This document shows, one piece after another, positions 43,982 through 53,110 of a DNA stretch of 64,000 nucleotides. The notes below the pieces were generated by a model, which was not told the origin of the DNA, searched no databases, and saw only the letters and a list, made by a program, of their open reading frames with translations. The number at the start of each line of letters is the position of its first letter. Positions within the stretch are counted from its first letter, which is position 1. Source of the DNA: Pontibacter liquoris (GTDB lineage: Bacteria > Bacteroidota > Bacteroidia > Cytophagales > Hymenobacteraceae); contig NZ_JALEBG010000001.1 in the NCBI RefSeq assembly GCF_022758235.1, positions 310,001 to 374,000 of the forward strand. The letters run 5' to 3'. A program made the translations under genes and the position numbers.

Positions 43982-45042
43982 ACGTGCTGTTTGTGGTTCC
44001 CTACCCTGTAAACCAGGCCGCATCCCAGCGGTTCCGGGTAGAGCAGTGGCTGCCCGCATTACAGGCGCAGGGAATAAACTACCGGCTGGCCCCTTTCTGG
44101 CGTAAAAAAGAATGGGAGGTGCTGTACCAGCCGGGGCACACGCTGCACAAAGTATGGGGATTTGGCTTGGGCATGCTGCGGCGGCTTTGGCTCCTAGGGC
44201 AACTTGCTGGCTATGATTATGTTTTTGTGCACCGCGAGGCCACGCCGCTGGGATCGCCCTGGTTTGAATGGGTCGTGACCTACATTTTCCGGAAAAAGCT
44301 GCTATATGATTTCGACGATGCCATCTGGCTGCCTAACACCACAGATGGAAACAAAGCCATTGCAAAGTATAAGCACCCTCAGAAAGTAGCGGCTATCTGC
44401 CGCTGGAGCTATAAAGTGAGCTGCGGCAACCATTTCCTGCAGGCGTATGCCCAACGGTATAATCGGGCAGCCGTTTACCTGCCCACCTGCCTCGATGCTG
44501 CAAAATATCAGCTGTCAGCCAATCGGCAGCACGCGCCGCGGGTGGTCATTGGCTGGACGGGCTCGCATTCTACCCTGCCCTACCTTGCCCTGATAACGCC
44601 CGTTCTGCAGCAACTGGAGCAAAAGTATGATTTCACTTTTCTGGTGATAGCGGATCAGATACCGGCTTTGCCGTTACGCTCGCTCACGTTTTTGCCCTGG
44701 CGGGAAGAAACAGAGCTGGAAGATCTGCGGCAAATAGACATCGGGTTAATGCCCCTTCCGGACAATGAATGGGCTAGAGGAAAGTGTGCGTTCAAAGCCT
44801 TGCAGTATATGGCGCTGGGCATTCCGGCGGTAGTTTCGGCCGTAGGTGCTAACCTGGTGGCTGTGCCCGATGTGGAAGCAGGCTATACTTGTCGCACGCC
44901 CGAAGAATGGTATGCGCATCTGGAGCAACTCCTGTTACAACCCGAGCGCCGGCTCCGGATGGGGCAAAAAGGGCAGGCGTGGGTAGCGCAGCACTACTCC
45001 CTGCTGGCGCACCGCGAGGCTTTCCTGCAGCTGTTTACTTAA
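43978..45042 (+). CDS. Glycosyltransferase (GT4-like)
   Basis: This 354-aa protein overlaps the previous stop with ATGA. It has an N-terminal part (VPYPVNQAASQRFRVEQWLPAL), a middle DDAIWLP motif in LLYDFDDAIWLPNTTDG, typical of a group of bacterial GT4 enzymes, then VVIGWTGSHSTLPYL and a donor site IGLMPLPDNEWARGKCAFKALQYMALGIPAVVSAVG. Last gene of the transferase operon; its 3' end overlaps the convergent TPR gene by 8 bp. Confidence 0.87.
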   Translation: MNVLFVVPYPVNQAASQRFRVEQWLPALQAQGINYRLAPFWRKKEWEVLYQPGHTLHKVWGFGLGMLRRLWLLGQLAGYDYVFVHREATPLGSPWFEWVVTYIFRKKLLYDFDDAIWLPNTTDGNKAIAKYKHPQKVAAICRWSYKVSCGNHFLQAYAQRYNRAAVYLPTCLDAAKYQLSANRQHAPRVVIGWTGSHSTLPYLALITPVLQQLEQKYDFTFLVIADQIPALPLRSLTFLPWREETELEDLRQIDIGLMPLPDNEWARGKCAFKALQYMALGIPAVVSAVGANLVAVPDVEAGYTCRTPEEWYAHLEQLLLQPERRLRMGQKGQAWVAQHYSLLAHREAFLQLFT

Positions 45043-46279
45043 GCTTCTTGTGCTTTTTGAGAAAACTGCGCGCTTCTTTAAAAGGGGCGGATTTTTTATC
45101 GTTTGCGCTGGCGTTGAGCACGACAGTATAATAGCGTTTGGCCAGCAGCAAGTCTTTTTGCTGTTCGGCAATGCGGGCCAGGTTCAAGTAGGAGTTTACA
45201 AAGTAGCCGGAATCACGCTCGTTGGTCATCTCGGCATACATAATGGCGTTCTGGTAGTACTGTTTCGCCTTATCCAGGTCCCTATACTTGTTCTGGTTAA
45301 TGTAAGCTAAAATATAGGACGCATAGCGCCCGCTCACCGGTTCATAGCCGGGCATGTTCTGCTCCAGTTTGCTAAGAATGTCCAGCGACACGCGCTCAGC
45401 CATGGTAAAATGCCCCTGCACAAACAAAAGGCGGGCATAAAACCGTTCGAAGTAGGCATTATCGGGGTATTTGAGGGCCATCGACTGTGCTACTCCCAAG
45501 GCCTCATTCATGTTGTTTTCTTCGTTGGCATAGATCTTCATCAAAAAGACCTTGGCCTCGGTGCCGGTATAAAAACCGCTGTTGGCCACGTAGCGCAGCT
45601 GTTTCAGGCCAAGCCGCTTGTCACCATCCGGAAAGAAAAGCAGCACCGGGCGCAGCATCGGGTAAGTATCATGGATCCAGACGGCATAGTAATTGAACAG
45701 CGCCTCGCCAAAGAGGAACTCCGGGCTCAGGCCGTTGCCGGCTTTGGCTTTCTCCATAAACTCCAGGGAGTGCTTGCTGGCTACCGTTGCTTTGCGCCAG
45801 TTGCTGCGCTCAGAATGGAGCCGTGCCTCAAAGCCGTAAGCCGCCGCCAGGAAAAAGGCAGCCTCTACATTCTGCTCGTTCTGATCATACATCTTTTCCG
45901 CTTTCTGTATGGTGGTGTCCATGTAAGCAAAGAAAGGCGCATCATACTTCAGCGTCTGGATATTGGTCGGGAGGATCTTCCACCACTGGCTCAGGCCCAT
46001 AAGGAAGTAGGGCAGCGGATGATCGGGGTAGCGGCGGCGCAGCGAGCGGAACTGTTTTTCGGCCCGCTCAAACTTGAAGTTATACATGTTGTCAACAGCA
46101 CCTTCCAGTTCATACTGGATGTCTTTGTTCAACAGCAGCATGCCTTTTACCCGCGCGACATCCGGAATTACTTCGATCGACTCGAAAGTAACGTTGCGCA
46201 TGGCGGTGGTGTCGGACTGCTGGGCGGTTGCCAGGGCCGGTAATACAAAGGAGAAGAAAAGAAATAATAACTTCTTCAT
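45035..46279 (-). CDS. Secreted tetratricopeptide-repeat protein
   Basis: This 414-aa protein has a signal peptide (MKKLLFLFFSFVLPALATAQ) and a chain of TPR-like helix pairs, for example NMYNFKFERAEKQFRSLRRRYPDHPLPYFLMG, MALKYPDNAYFERFYARLLFVQGHFTMAERV and DLDKAKQYYQNAIMYAEM. It presumably works as a periplasmic scaffold. No enzyme motif is seen. It converges on the glycosyltransferase operon with an 8-bp overlap, and is divergent from the M42 peptidase gene. Confidence 0.8.
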   Translation of the reverse strand: MKKLLFLFFSFVLPALATAQQSDTTAMRNVTFESIEVIPDVARVKGMLLLNKDIQYELEGAVDNMYNFKFERAEKQFRSLRRRYPDHPLPYFLMGLSQWWKILPTNIQTLKYDAPFFAYMDTTIQKAEKMYDQNEQNVEAAFFLAAAYGFEARLHSERSNWRKATVASKHSLEFMEKAKAGNGLSPEFLFGEALFNYYAVWIHDTYPMLRPVLLFFPDGDKRLGLKQLRYVANSGFYTGTEAKVFLMKIYANEENNMNEALGVAQSMALKYPDNAYFERFYARLLFVQGHFTMAERVSLDILSKLEQNMPGYEPVSGRYASYILAYINQNKYRDLDKAKQYYQNAIMYAEMTNERDSGYFVNSYLNLARIAEQQKDLLLAKRYYTVVLNASANDKKSAPFKEARSFLKKHKKLK

Positions 46280-46389
46280 GTAAGATAAGACTATTCGATG
46301 CTTTAGATTGCTGCAGACCTGTGATGCGCCTGAAGTTCTAAAAGTACAACAATATTATTAAATTTGGATTCCCTAAAAAGAAAATACCT

Positions 46390-47304
46390 ATGAGATTACT
46401 TGAGGAACTCTGCCGGATACAAGCCCCATCTGGCAACGAAAAAAGCCTTTCAGAATATCTGTTGAACTATATTGAAGCGCAGAAAGTTCATTGGCGCACC
46501 GAACCGAAGGTGCTCTCCGGCGAGCAGTTTCAGGACTGCATCCTGTTGGTGTTCGGCAAGCCAAGGAGTGCAATTTTTGCGCACATGGATTCCATCGGTT
46601 TTACGGTACGCTATGGCAACGAGCTGGTGCAGATTGGCGGGCCAAGTATAAAATCGGGTTATAAACTGGTAGGCGAAGATGCTCAGGGTAAAATTGAATG
46701 CACCCTGCAGTATGACGAAGAAGCGCACGCTTTGACCTATGCTTACGAGCGGGAAATTGAACGCGGCACGGAGCTGGTTTTTAAATGCAACTTCCGCGAA
46801 ACCGATGATACGGTGCAGTCCTGCTACATGGATAACCGGTTGGGCGTGTGGAGTGCGTTGCAGGTAGCTGAAACGCTGGAAAACGGCATTATTGCTTTCA
46901 GCAGCTGGGAGGAGCATGGCGGCGGCTCGGTAGCTTACCTGGCGCGCTACATTTACGAACATTACGGTGTGCGGCAGGCCCTGATCTCGGACATTACCTG
47001 GGTAACCGAAGGGGTGAAGGCCGGGCAGGGCGTGGCCATTTCGATGCGCGACAGCCTGATCCCACGCCGGGCGTATGTGCAGAAGATCATCGGGATTGCC
47101 AAAGCCTCCGGCATACCCTACCAGCTGGAAGTGGAAGGAGCCGGCGGCAGCGACGCCAAAGAGCTGCAGTACAGCGCCTATCCCTGGGACTGGTGCTTTG
47201 TAGGTGCCCCGGAAGATAACGTGCACACACCCGACGAGATCGTCCACAAAAAAGATATTGAAAGTATGGTAGCCCTGTACCGGGAGCTGATGGCGAAACT
47301 ATAA
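46390..47304 (+). CDS. M42-family aminopeptidase
   Basis: This 304-aa metallopeptidase has the metal-binding residues of the M42/M20 clan in order: His in [12 protein letters not shown], Asp in [11 protein letters not shown], Glu-Glu in [12 protein letters not shown], Asp in [12 protein letters not shown] and His in [11 protein letters not shown]. It starts [23 protein letters not shown], typical of M42 enzymes. At 304 residues it is shorter than the usual ~350, mainly within the lid domain. It probably trims peptides in the cytoplasm, forming a large multimeric shell. Confidence 0.88.
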   Translation: MRLLEELCRIQAPSGNEKSLSEYLLNYIEAQKVHWRTEPKVLSGEQFQDCILLVFGKPRSAIFAHMDSIGFTVRYGNELVQIGGPSIKSGYKLVGEDAQGKIECTLQYDEEAHALTYAYEREIERGTELVFKCNFRETDDTVQSCYMDNRLGVWSALQVAETLENGIIAFSSWEEHGGGSVAYLARYIYEHYGVRQALISDITWVTEGVKAGQGVAISMRDSLIPRRAYVQKIIGIAKASGIPYQLEVEGAGGSDAKELQYSAYPWDWCFVGAPEDNVHTPDEIVHKKDIESMVALYRELMAKL

Positions 47305-47351
47305 AGGGATTGGGGCCACAGCAGAGGCCTTGTTAAAAGTATAAACCACAG

Positions 47352-47389
47352 GCAAAGGCCGGCCCCCAGGGCTGGCCTTTTGCGTTTTT
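47352..47389 (+). terminator. Terminator after the M42 peptidase gene
   Basis: GCAAAGGCCGGCCC (from 47352) pairs with GGGCTGGCCTTTTGC (to 47383) with one bulge and a G-U pair, then GTTTTT. Confidence 0.75.
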
Positions 47390-47579
47390 AGTTACACTAA
47401 CAAGGGGCTGCAGGCGTACGTACAAAGCTTTTTCTGAATTAATGTTGTAACGCGTTTGCATTTAGCGGTATAGCTGCCCGGAATGTGGAAAAGCTTTGTC
47501 GGTATGTATTTGGAAAAGTCAATAAAGTCCCCTTTCTTTAATAGCAATACGCATATACTTTAACCTTTAAACCTACTGA

Positions 47580-49853
47580 ATGGAACCTATTCTTTACGCA
47601 ATTCCTGCCTTTGGACTGGCGGCGCTTCTCTACACCTGGATTCGCTCTGCCTGGGTAACAAAGCAGCCTGCCGGCAACGAGCGCATGAGCACCATTGCAC
47701 GCCACATCGCTGACGGCGCAATGGCTTTCCTGAAGGCTGAATACAAAGTCTTAGCCATCTTTGCGGTGATCGCTTCACTCTTATTGTTTTACCTGGGCTC
47801 TACCGGCGAGAAGTCGAGCCCGCTTATTGTGGTAGCCTTTCTGATCGGGGCCTTTCTTTCTGCACTGGCAGGCTTCATCGGCATGCGGATTGCTACCAAG
47901 GCAAACGTGCGCACTGCTGAGGCAGCCCGCAGCAGCCTTTCCCGGGCACTGAACGTTTCGTTTGCAGGAGGTTCAGTGATGGGTATGGGCGTGGCAGGCC
48001 TGGCCGTGCTGGGACTAGGCTCCTTGTTTATCGCCTTTTACTATTATTTTGTGCAGCGCACCGGCGCCGATGTGAATGGCATTGAGATGGAGCGCGCCCT
48101 GGAAGTGCTCATGGGCTTCTCGCTGGGTGCTGAAAGTATTGCCTTGTTTGCCCGTGTGGGCGGCGGTATCTATACCAAAGCAGCCGACGTTGGCGCTGAC
48201 CTGGTAGGCAAGGTAGAAGCCGGCATTCCGGAAGACGACCCGCGCAATCCGGCTACCATTGCCGATAACGTGGGCGACAACGTAGGCGACGTGGCAGGGA
48301 TGGGCGCTGACCTTTTCGGCTCGTACGTGGCCACGATCCTGGCTACCATGGTTTTGGGCCGCGAGGTAGTGGTGCAGGACAACTTTGGCGGCATCTCGCC
48401 GGTTATACTTCCGATGATGATCGCGGGGCTGGGCATTATCTTCTCCCTGATCGGGATGTTGTTTGTGCGTGTAAAGGAAGGCGGCAACGTGCAGGCGGCC
48501 CTAAACCGCGGCAACTGGATCTCGGTAGCCCTCACCGCTGTTGTCACCTACTTCGTAATTCACTGGCTGCTGCCCGAAACCCTTACCCTCCGCAATTTTG
48601 AGTTTACTGCCAACGGCGTTTACCTAGCTGTGCTGGTAGGCCTTGCTGTGGGCTCGCTTATGAGTATCATCACCGAGCACTATACAGCTATGGGCAAAGG
48701 GCCGGTGAACTCTATTGTGCAGCAATCTTCTACGGGCCATGCTACCAACATCATTGCCGGTCTGGCAGTGGGTATGCACTCCACGGTGTTGCCTATTATT
48801 GTATTGGCAGCCGGCATTGTGCTCTCGTATGCCTCGGCAGGCTTGTATGGCGTGGCCATAGCCGCAGCAGGTATGATGGCCACCACGGCCATGCAGCTGG
48901 CCATTGATGCCTTCGGACCTATTGCTGATAATGCCGGCGGTATAGCTGAAATGAGCGAGTTGCCCAAAGAAGTACGCGGCCGCACGGATATTCTGGATGC
49001 TGTGGGCAACACCACGGCGGCTACCGGTAAGGGCTTTGCCATTGCCTCTGCTGCGCTTACCTCGCTGGCGCTTTTTGCCGCTTTTGTAGGCATTGCCGGC
49101 ATCCCAAGTATAGATCTGTACAAAGCACCGGTGCTGGCTGGCCTGTTTATAGGAGCCATGATCCCGTTTGTTTTCTCGGCGCTGGCAATTGCAGCGGTAG
49201 GCCGGGCAGCTATGGCGATGGTGCATGAAGTGCGCCGCCAATTCCGGGAGATTCCCGGCATTATGGAAGGCACCGGAAAGCCCGAGTATGAAAAATGCGT
49301 GGCCATCTCTACCGAAGCCGCTATCCGCGAGATGCTGCTGCCGGGCGCTATTGCCCTGATCGTGCCGCTCATTATCGGGTTCGGCCTGAAAGGCGTGCTG
49401 CCGGATACTTCTTCGGCCGAGGTACTGGGCGGTCTGCTGGCCGGCGTAACTGTGTCGGGTGTGCTGATGGCCATGTTCCAGTCCAATGCCGGCGGCGCCT
49501 GGGATAACGCCAAGAAATCGTTTGAGCAGGGCGTGATGATCAACGGCGTGATGGAGTATAAAGGCTCCGAGCCGCACAAGGCCTCCGTAACAGGCGATAC
49601 CGTGGGCGACCCGTTCAAGGATACCTCCGGGCCAAGTATGAACATTCTCATCAAGCTCATGTCAATCGTGTCGCTGGTTATTGCGCCTTACATTGCCCTG
49701 GACCAGGAGCCCGCCATTCCCGAAGCGCCGATCAAGATCAACAAGGAGCTGAACAAAATAAACCTGGATGCCACCCACGTGGCCCCATCTACTGCAAAAG
49801 CGGACGCCATGCCGCCGCATACCATTGTTTTAAAAGGCCTTGCAGCAAAGTAA
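47580..49853 (+). CDS. hppA: Membrane-bound ion-translocating pyrophosphatase
   Basis: This 757-aa polytopic enzyme pumps H+ or Na+ using PPi. The hallmark substrate site is visible: AADVGADLVGKVEAGIPEDDPRNPATIADNVGDNVGDVAGMGADLFGSY. The C-terminal sites are MINGVMEYKG-flanked NAGGAWDNAKK and SVTGDTVGDPFKDTSGPSMN. In the loop GNTTAATGKG, Ala rather than Lys at the position that sets potassium dependence suggests a K+-dependent type, and these are often Na+ pumps. About 16 membrane helices are expected. It is monocistronic with a terminator after it. Confidence 0.95.
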   Translation: MEPILYAIPAFGLAALLYTWIRSAWVTKQPAGNERMSTIARHIADGAMAFLKAEYKVLAIFAVIASLLLFYLGSTGEKSSPLIVVAFLIGAFLSALAGFIGMRIATKANVRTAEAARSSLSRALNVSFAGGSVMGMGVAGLAVLGLGSLFIAFYYYFVQRTGADVNGIEMERALEVLMGFSLGAESIALFARVGGGIYTKAADVGADLVGKVEAGIPEDDPRNPATIADNVGDNVGDVAGMGADLFGSYVATILATMVLGREVVVQDNFGGISPVILPMMIAGLGIIFSLIGMLFVRVKEGGNVQAALNRGNWISVALTAVVTYFVIHWLLPETLTLRNFEFTANGVYLAVLVGLAVGSLMSIITEHYTAMGKGPVNSIVQQSSTGHATNIIAGLAVGMHSTVLPIIVLAAGIVLSYASAGLYGVAIAAAGMMATTAMQLAIDAFGPIADNAGGIAEMSELPKEVRGRTDILDAVGNTTAATGKGFAIASAALTSLALFAAFVGIAGIPSIDLYKAPVLAGLFIGAMIPFVFSALAIAAVGRAAMAMVHEVRRQFREIPGIMEGTGKPEYEKCVAISTEAAIREMLLPGAIALIVPLIIGFGLKGVLPDTSSAEVLGGLLAGVTVSGVLMAMFQSNAGGAWDNAKKSFEQGVMINGVMEYKGSEPHKASVTGDTVGDPFKDTSGPSMNILIKLMSIVSLVIAPYIALDQEPAIPEAPIKINKELNKINLDATHVAPSTAKADAMPPHTIVLKGLAAK

Positions 49854-49877
49854 GAGCAATAATAAGTGCCTGTAAGT

Positions 49878-49911
49878 ATAAGCCCAACCATTGCGTTGGG
49901 CTTATTTTTTA
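49878..49911 (+). terminator. Terminator after hppA
   Basis: ATAAGCCCAAC (49878-49888) pairs with GTTGGGCTTAT (49895-49905), then TTTTTT. Confidence 0.88.
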
Positions 49912-49920
49912 ATTTATACT

Positions 49921-49928
49921 TATCTTTG
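49921..49928 (+). promoter_or_regulatory. -7 box TATCTTTG upstream of hpt
   Basis: Fits TAnnTTTG. A TTG at 49896-49898 lies 22 nt upstream, within the terminator stem, so spacing is a little long. It is 24 bp before the start codon. Confidence 0.5.
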
Positions 49929-49952
49929 TCAGGCCACCAAAAGAACCGACCC

Positions 49953-50495
49953 ATGAATCCCCGTACCATAACCCTGCATGATTGCAGTTTCAGCACATAC
50001 ATTTGCGAAGAAGAGATCATTGCACGCATCGTGATGCTGGCCGAGCAACTGGACCAGGCGTATGCCGGCAAAACGCCACTTTTCCTGGCTGTGCTCAATG
50101 GCTCCTTTATGTTTACCGCTGATCTGCTCAAGCGCATTTCCATTCCTTGCGAAGTTTCCTTTATCCGCCTGGCCTCTTACCAGGATATGCACAGCACGGG
50201 CAAGGTAAAAGAGATCCTGGGCCTGAACGAAGACATCAGCGGGCGCCATGTGATTGTGCTGGAAGACATTGTGGACACGGGCCATACGGTGCATGGCCTG
50301 CTCAAACAACTGGCAGACCGCGGCCCGGCTTCGGTGGAGGTGGCTACGCTGCTAATGAAGCCCGAGTGCCTGCAGCATGAGCTGGAGGTGAAATACGTGG
50401 CCAAAACGATTCCCAATGATTTTGTGGTAGGCTATGGCCTGGATTACAATGGCCTGGGCCGCAACCTGCGCGATATTTATAAAATCGTGTCGTAA
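49953..50495 (+). CDS. hpt: Hypoxanthine phosphoribosyltransferase
   Basis: This 180-aa purine-salvage enzyme makes IMP or GMP from hypoxanthine or guanine and PRPP. The ATG at 49953 (MNPRTITLHDCSF) is chosen; a longer in-frame start would run through the terminator and promoter. The PRPP-binding motif is VIVLEDIVDTGHTVHGLL; LAVLNGSFMFTADLLKRI is the N-terminal loop and DFVVGYGLDYNGLGRNL the C-terminal base-binding part. It lies in line with adk. Confidence 0.93.
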   Translation: MNPRTITLHDCSFSTYICEEEIIARIVMLAEQLDQAYAGKTPLFLAVLNGSFMFTADLLKRISIPCEVSFIRLASYQDMHSTGKVKEILGLNEDISGRHVIVLEDIVDTGHTVHGLLKQLADRGPASVEVATLLMKPECLQHELEVKYVAKTIPNDFVVGYGLDYNGLGRNLRDIYKIVS

Positions 50496-50560
50496 CCAAC
50501 CAAAAACTGCGCGCGTTTGCAGGCTTTTAAATGGGAAGCGGGTTAGCAGCCGTTCGAAAA

Positions 50561-50595
50561 TTTGAAAAAGCACATTAATTTTATACGTACATTTG
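50561..50595 (+). promoter_or_regulatory. Promoter of adk with -7 box TACATTTG
   Basis: TACATTTG at 50588-50595 fits TAnnTTTG; TTTG at 50561-50564 could be the -33 element with a 23-nt spacer. The box lies 23 bp before the adk start. Confidence 0.55.
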
Positions 50596-50618
50596 CCTTT
50601 TATTTCTAGCTATAAGAT

Positions 50619-51212
50619 ATGCTCAACATCGTTTTGTTTGGTCCTCCGGGAGCCGGTAAAGGAACTCAGAGTCAGAAGCTGATTGATAAATACAACCTTA
50701 TCCACTTGTCTACCGGCGATTTGCTTCGTTCCGAAATTGCTGCAGGCACCGCCCTGGGCCTGGAAGCTAAAAATTTGATGGACAGCGGCCTGCTGGTACC
50801 CGACGAAGTGGTGATCGGCATGATTGAGAACAAAGTGAAAGAGCATCGGCAGGCTGCCGGCTTTATTTTCGATGGCTTTCCGCGCACCGTGCCGCAGGCG
50901 CAGGGTCTGGACAAGCTGTTGCAGGAGCACGGTACCGCCATTTCCTGCATGATTGCCCTGCGGGTAGACGACGAGGAGCTAACCAAGCGCCTGCTGCTGC
51001 GTGGCAAAACATCCGGCCGCCCCGACGACCAGAACGAAGAACTGATCCGCAAGCGTGTGCAGGAGTATAACACCAAAACCGCCCCTGTAGCCGATTACTA
51101 TGCAGGCCAGGGCAAATTCTGTACGGTAGAGGGTATTGGCGAGATCGAGGAGATCTTTAACAACCTTTGCCAGCAGATCGATGGCCTGAAAGCAAAGCAG
51201 GAAGGGAAGTAG
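50619..51212 (+). CDS. adk: Adenylate kinase
   Basis: This 197-aa enzyme interconverts AMP, ATP and ADP. P-loop [14 protein letters not shown] is at residues 7-20. [10 protein letters not shown] is the AMP site, [14 protein letters not shown] the second AMP motif, and [30 protein letters not shown] the lid/arginine region. The lid is the short form without a Zn site. obgE follows after 25 bp. Confidence 0.95.
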   Translation: MLNIVLFGPPGAGKGTQSQKLIDKYNLIHLSTGDLLRSEIAAGTALGLEAKNLMDSGLLVPDEVVIGMIENKVKEHRQAAGFIFDGFPRTVPQAQGLDKLLQEHGTAISCMIALRVDDEELTKRLLLRGKTSGRPDDQNEELIRKRVQEYNTKTAPVADYYAGQGKFCTVEGIGEIEEIFNNLCQQIDGLKAKQEGK

Positions 51213-51237
51213 CAAGAGACATTTAGGCCCCCATAAT

Positions 51238-52230
51238 TTGGCATCATCCAACTTTATTGATTACGTAAAAATCTGCTCGCGCTCCGGTCACGGTGGTGCG
51301 GGATCGGCACACCTGCACCGCGATAAACTGACGGCCAAAGGTGGACCCGACGGCGGCGACGGCGGCCGTGGCGGACATATTATCCTGCGTGGCAATTCCC
51401 AGCTATGGACGCTGCTGCACCTGCAGTTCCGCAAGCATATTATTGCCGAAAACGGCCATAACGGCGGGCCCAGCCACTCGTTTGGCGCCCAGGGCAAAGA
51501 CGAGGTGCTGGAAGTACCGCTGGGCACGATTGCCCGCAACGATGAGACCGGCGAGGTCATGTGCGAGATCACCGAACACGGCCAGGAAATTATCCTGACG
51601 CCTGGCGGCCGCGGTGGCCTGGGCAATGCCCATTTTAAATCGCCTACCAACCAGACCCCACGCCATGCCCAGCCCGGCGAGCCCGGCCGCGAGGAGTGGG
51701 TGATCCTGGAACTTAAGTTACTGGCCGATGTGGGACTGGTGGGCTTTCCGAATGCCGGTAAATCCACGCTGCTTTCGGTTGTATCGGCTGCTAAGCCTAA
51801 AATTGCCAATTACGCCTTTACCACGCTGGCCCCTAATCTGGGTGTAGTGGCTTATCGCGACTACAAGTCATTTGTGATGGCGGATATTCCGGGGATCATT
51901 GAAGGGGCATCCGAAGGCAAAGGACTGGGATTACGCTTCCTGCGCCACATTGAACGGAACTCCATGCTGTTATTTATGGTTTCCTGTGAGAGTGCCGACA
52001 TTGCCAAAGAATACGAGGTGCTGCTGAACGAGCTGGAAACCTTTAACCCGGAACTTCTGGACAAAAAGCGCCTCCTGGCTGTCACCAAAGCCGATATGCT
52101 GGATGAGGAGCTGGAAGAAGAAATGCGGCAAACGCTGCCCGAAGGTTTACCAACCGTCTTTATATCGAGCATTACAGGCAAGAACATTATGACGTTAAAA
52201 GACATGATCTGGGAGGCACTCAATAGCTAG
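51238..52230 (+). CDS. obgE: GTPase Obg (TTG start)
   Basis: This 330-aa ribosome-associated GTPase acts in 50S maturation and stress control. The frame starts at a TTG giving [30 protein letters not shown], the usual Obg N-terminus, and no ATG is available near. The Obg glycine-rich fold spans about 1-158 ([33 protein letters not shown]). The G domain has P-loop [25 protein letters not shown] (G3) and TKAD (G4). It is shorter than forms with a C-terminal OCT domain. It is probably co-transcribed with adk. Confidence 0.94.
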   Translation: MASSNFIDYVKICSRSGHGGAGSAHLHRDKLTAKGGPDGGDGGRGGHIILRGNSQLWTLLHLQFRKHIIAENGHNGGPSHSFGAQGKDEVLEVPLGTIARNDETGEVMCEITEHGQEIILTPGGRGGLGNAHFKSPTNQTPRHAQPGEPGREEWVILELKLLADVGLVGFPNAGKSTLLSVVSAAKPKIANYAFTTLAPNLGVVAYRDYKSFVMADIPGIIEGASEGKGLGLRFLRHIERNSMLLFMVSCESADIAKEYEVLLNELETFNPELLDKKRLLAVTKADMLDEELEEEMRQTLPEGLPTVFISSITGKNIMTLKDMIWEALNS

Positions 52231-52258
52231 CGCAACCACCTCGTGTGATTTATACATG

Positions 52259-52297
52259 ATCGGTAGAAGCTGCAAAGTTGTCTACCGATTTTTTTTA
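52259..52297 (+). terminator. Terminator after obgE
   Basis: ATCGGTAGA (52259-52267) pairs with TCTACCGAT (52281-52289), followed by a long T-run to about 52296. Confidence 0.85.
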
Positions 52298-52314
52298 AGC
52301 GCTTGCGGCTTTAA

Positions 52315-52359
52315 TTTTGAATAATTGAATTTTGAATCATTGAATTTTGAATCATTGAA
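52315..52359 (+). repeat. Three tandem 15-bp units
   Basis: TTTTGAATAATTGAA then TTTTGAATCATTGAA twice (52315, 52330, 52345), followed by TTCAGTCATTCA-like repeats at about 52408-52437. It lies between obgE and grpE; role unknown. Confidence 0.85.
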
Positions 52360-52513
52360 TAAAATACTGGCTACCAAGGTGAGGTTTTGTGTGCATATCA
52401 TCTCATTATTCAGTCATTCATTTACTCAGTCATTCAGAATTAAAAGTGCCAACTTGACACGAAGGGCGGTTTGGCAAACTAATTGACAAGACAATACAGA
52501 CTTATTAACCTAA

Positions 52514-52521
52514 TATTTTTG
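52514..52521 (+). promoter_or_regulatory. -7 box TATTTTTG upstream of grpE
   Basis: Fits TAnnTTTG, 7 bp before the grpE start. TTGACA at 52483 is 28 nt upstream, too far for a standard -33 element. No CIRCE heat-shock inverted repeat was seen. Confidence 0.35.
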
Positions 52522-52528
52522 AGGCATT

Positions 52529-53107
52529 ATGTCAGATAAAGATAGCAAGAACAACCAGGCGCAGGAAGAAATTCAGGAAAATGCTGCCAATGCTGCCACC
52601 CCGCAAGAGGAGCAGACACTGAACCAGCAGGAGGAAACGGATGAAACCGAAGCGACTCCTACCGATACTGCAGCAGCTGAGCTGGCAGAAATGAAAGACA
52701 AATACATCCGCCTGATGGCTGAGTTCGAGAACTTCAGACGCCGCACGGCTAAAGAGCGCATCGACCTGTCGAAGACGGCTACGCAGGAGCTGATGGGCGA
52801 CCTGTTGCCGGTGCTGGACGATATGGAACGGGCCAGGCAGGCGCTCGGCTCTACCAAAGAGGTGGACGTGCTGGCGCAGGGGCTGGACCTTGTTTTCCAT
52901 AAGCTGAAGCATGTAACGCAGCAGAAAGGCCTGAAGCCGATCGAAGTACAGGTTGGGGATAACTTCGACAGCGACCTGCAGGAAGCTGTAACACAAGCCC
53001 CGGCCCCATCTGATGACCTGAAAGGGAAGGTTATCGACATAATTGAAAAGGGATATACCTTGAACGATAAGGTGATCCGGTTTTCAAAAGTTATCATAGG
53101 AGCGTAA
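52529..53107 (+). CDS. grpE: GrpE nucleotide exchange factor
   Basis: This 192-aa co-chaperone releases ADP from DnaK. A long acidic, glutamine-rich N-terminus (to about 55) leads to the coiled coil (LAEMKDKYIRLMAEFENFRRRTAKERIDL) and the beta-domain (QVGDNFDSDLQEAVTQAP, GKVIDIIEKGYTLNDKVIRFSKVIIG), which is the family signature. dnaJ starts 3 bp after its stop, so the two are one operon. dnaK is not in the window. Confidence 0.95.
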   Translation: MSDKDSKNNQAQEEIQENAANAATPQEEQTLNQQEETDETEATPTDTAAAELAEMKDKYIRLMAEFENFRRRTAKERIDLSKTATQELMGDLLPVLDDMERARQALGSTKEVDVLAQGLDLVFHKLKHVTQQKGLKPIEVQVGDNFDSDLQEAVTQAPAPSDDLKGKVIDIIEKGYTLNDKVIRFSKVIIGA

Positions 53108-53110
53108 GCA

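Noticed and set aside
49866..49952. Longer hpt start
   Set aside because: The extension is translated through a terminator hairpin and a promoter -7 box, so the ATG at 49953 is preferred.
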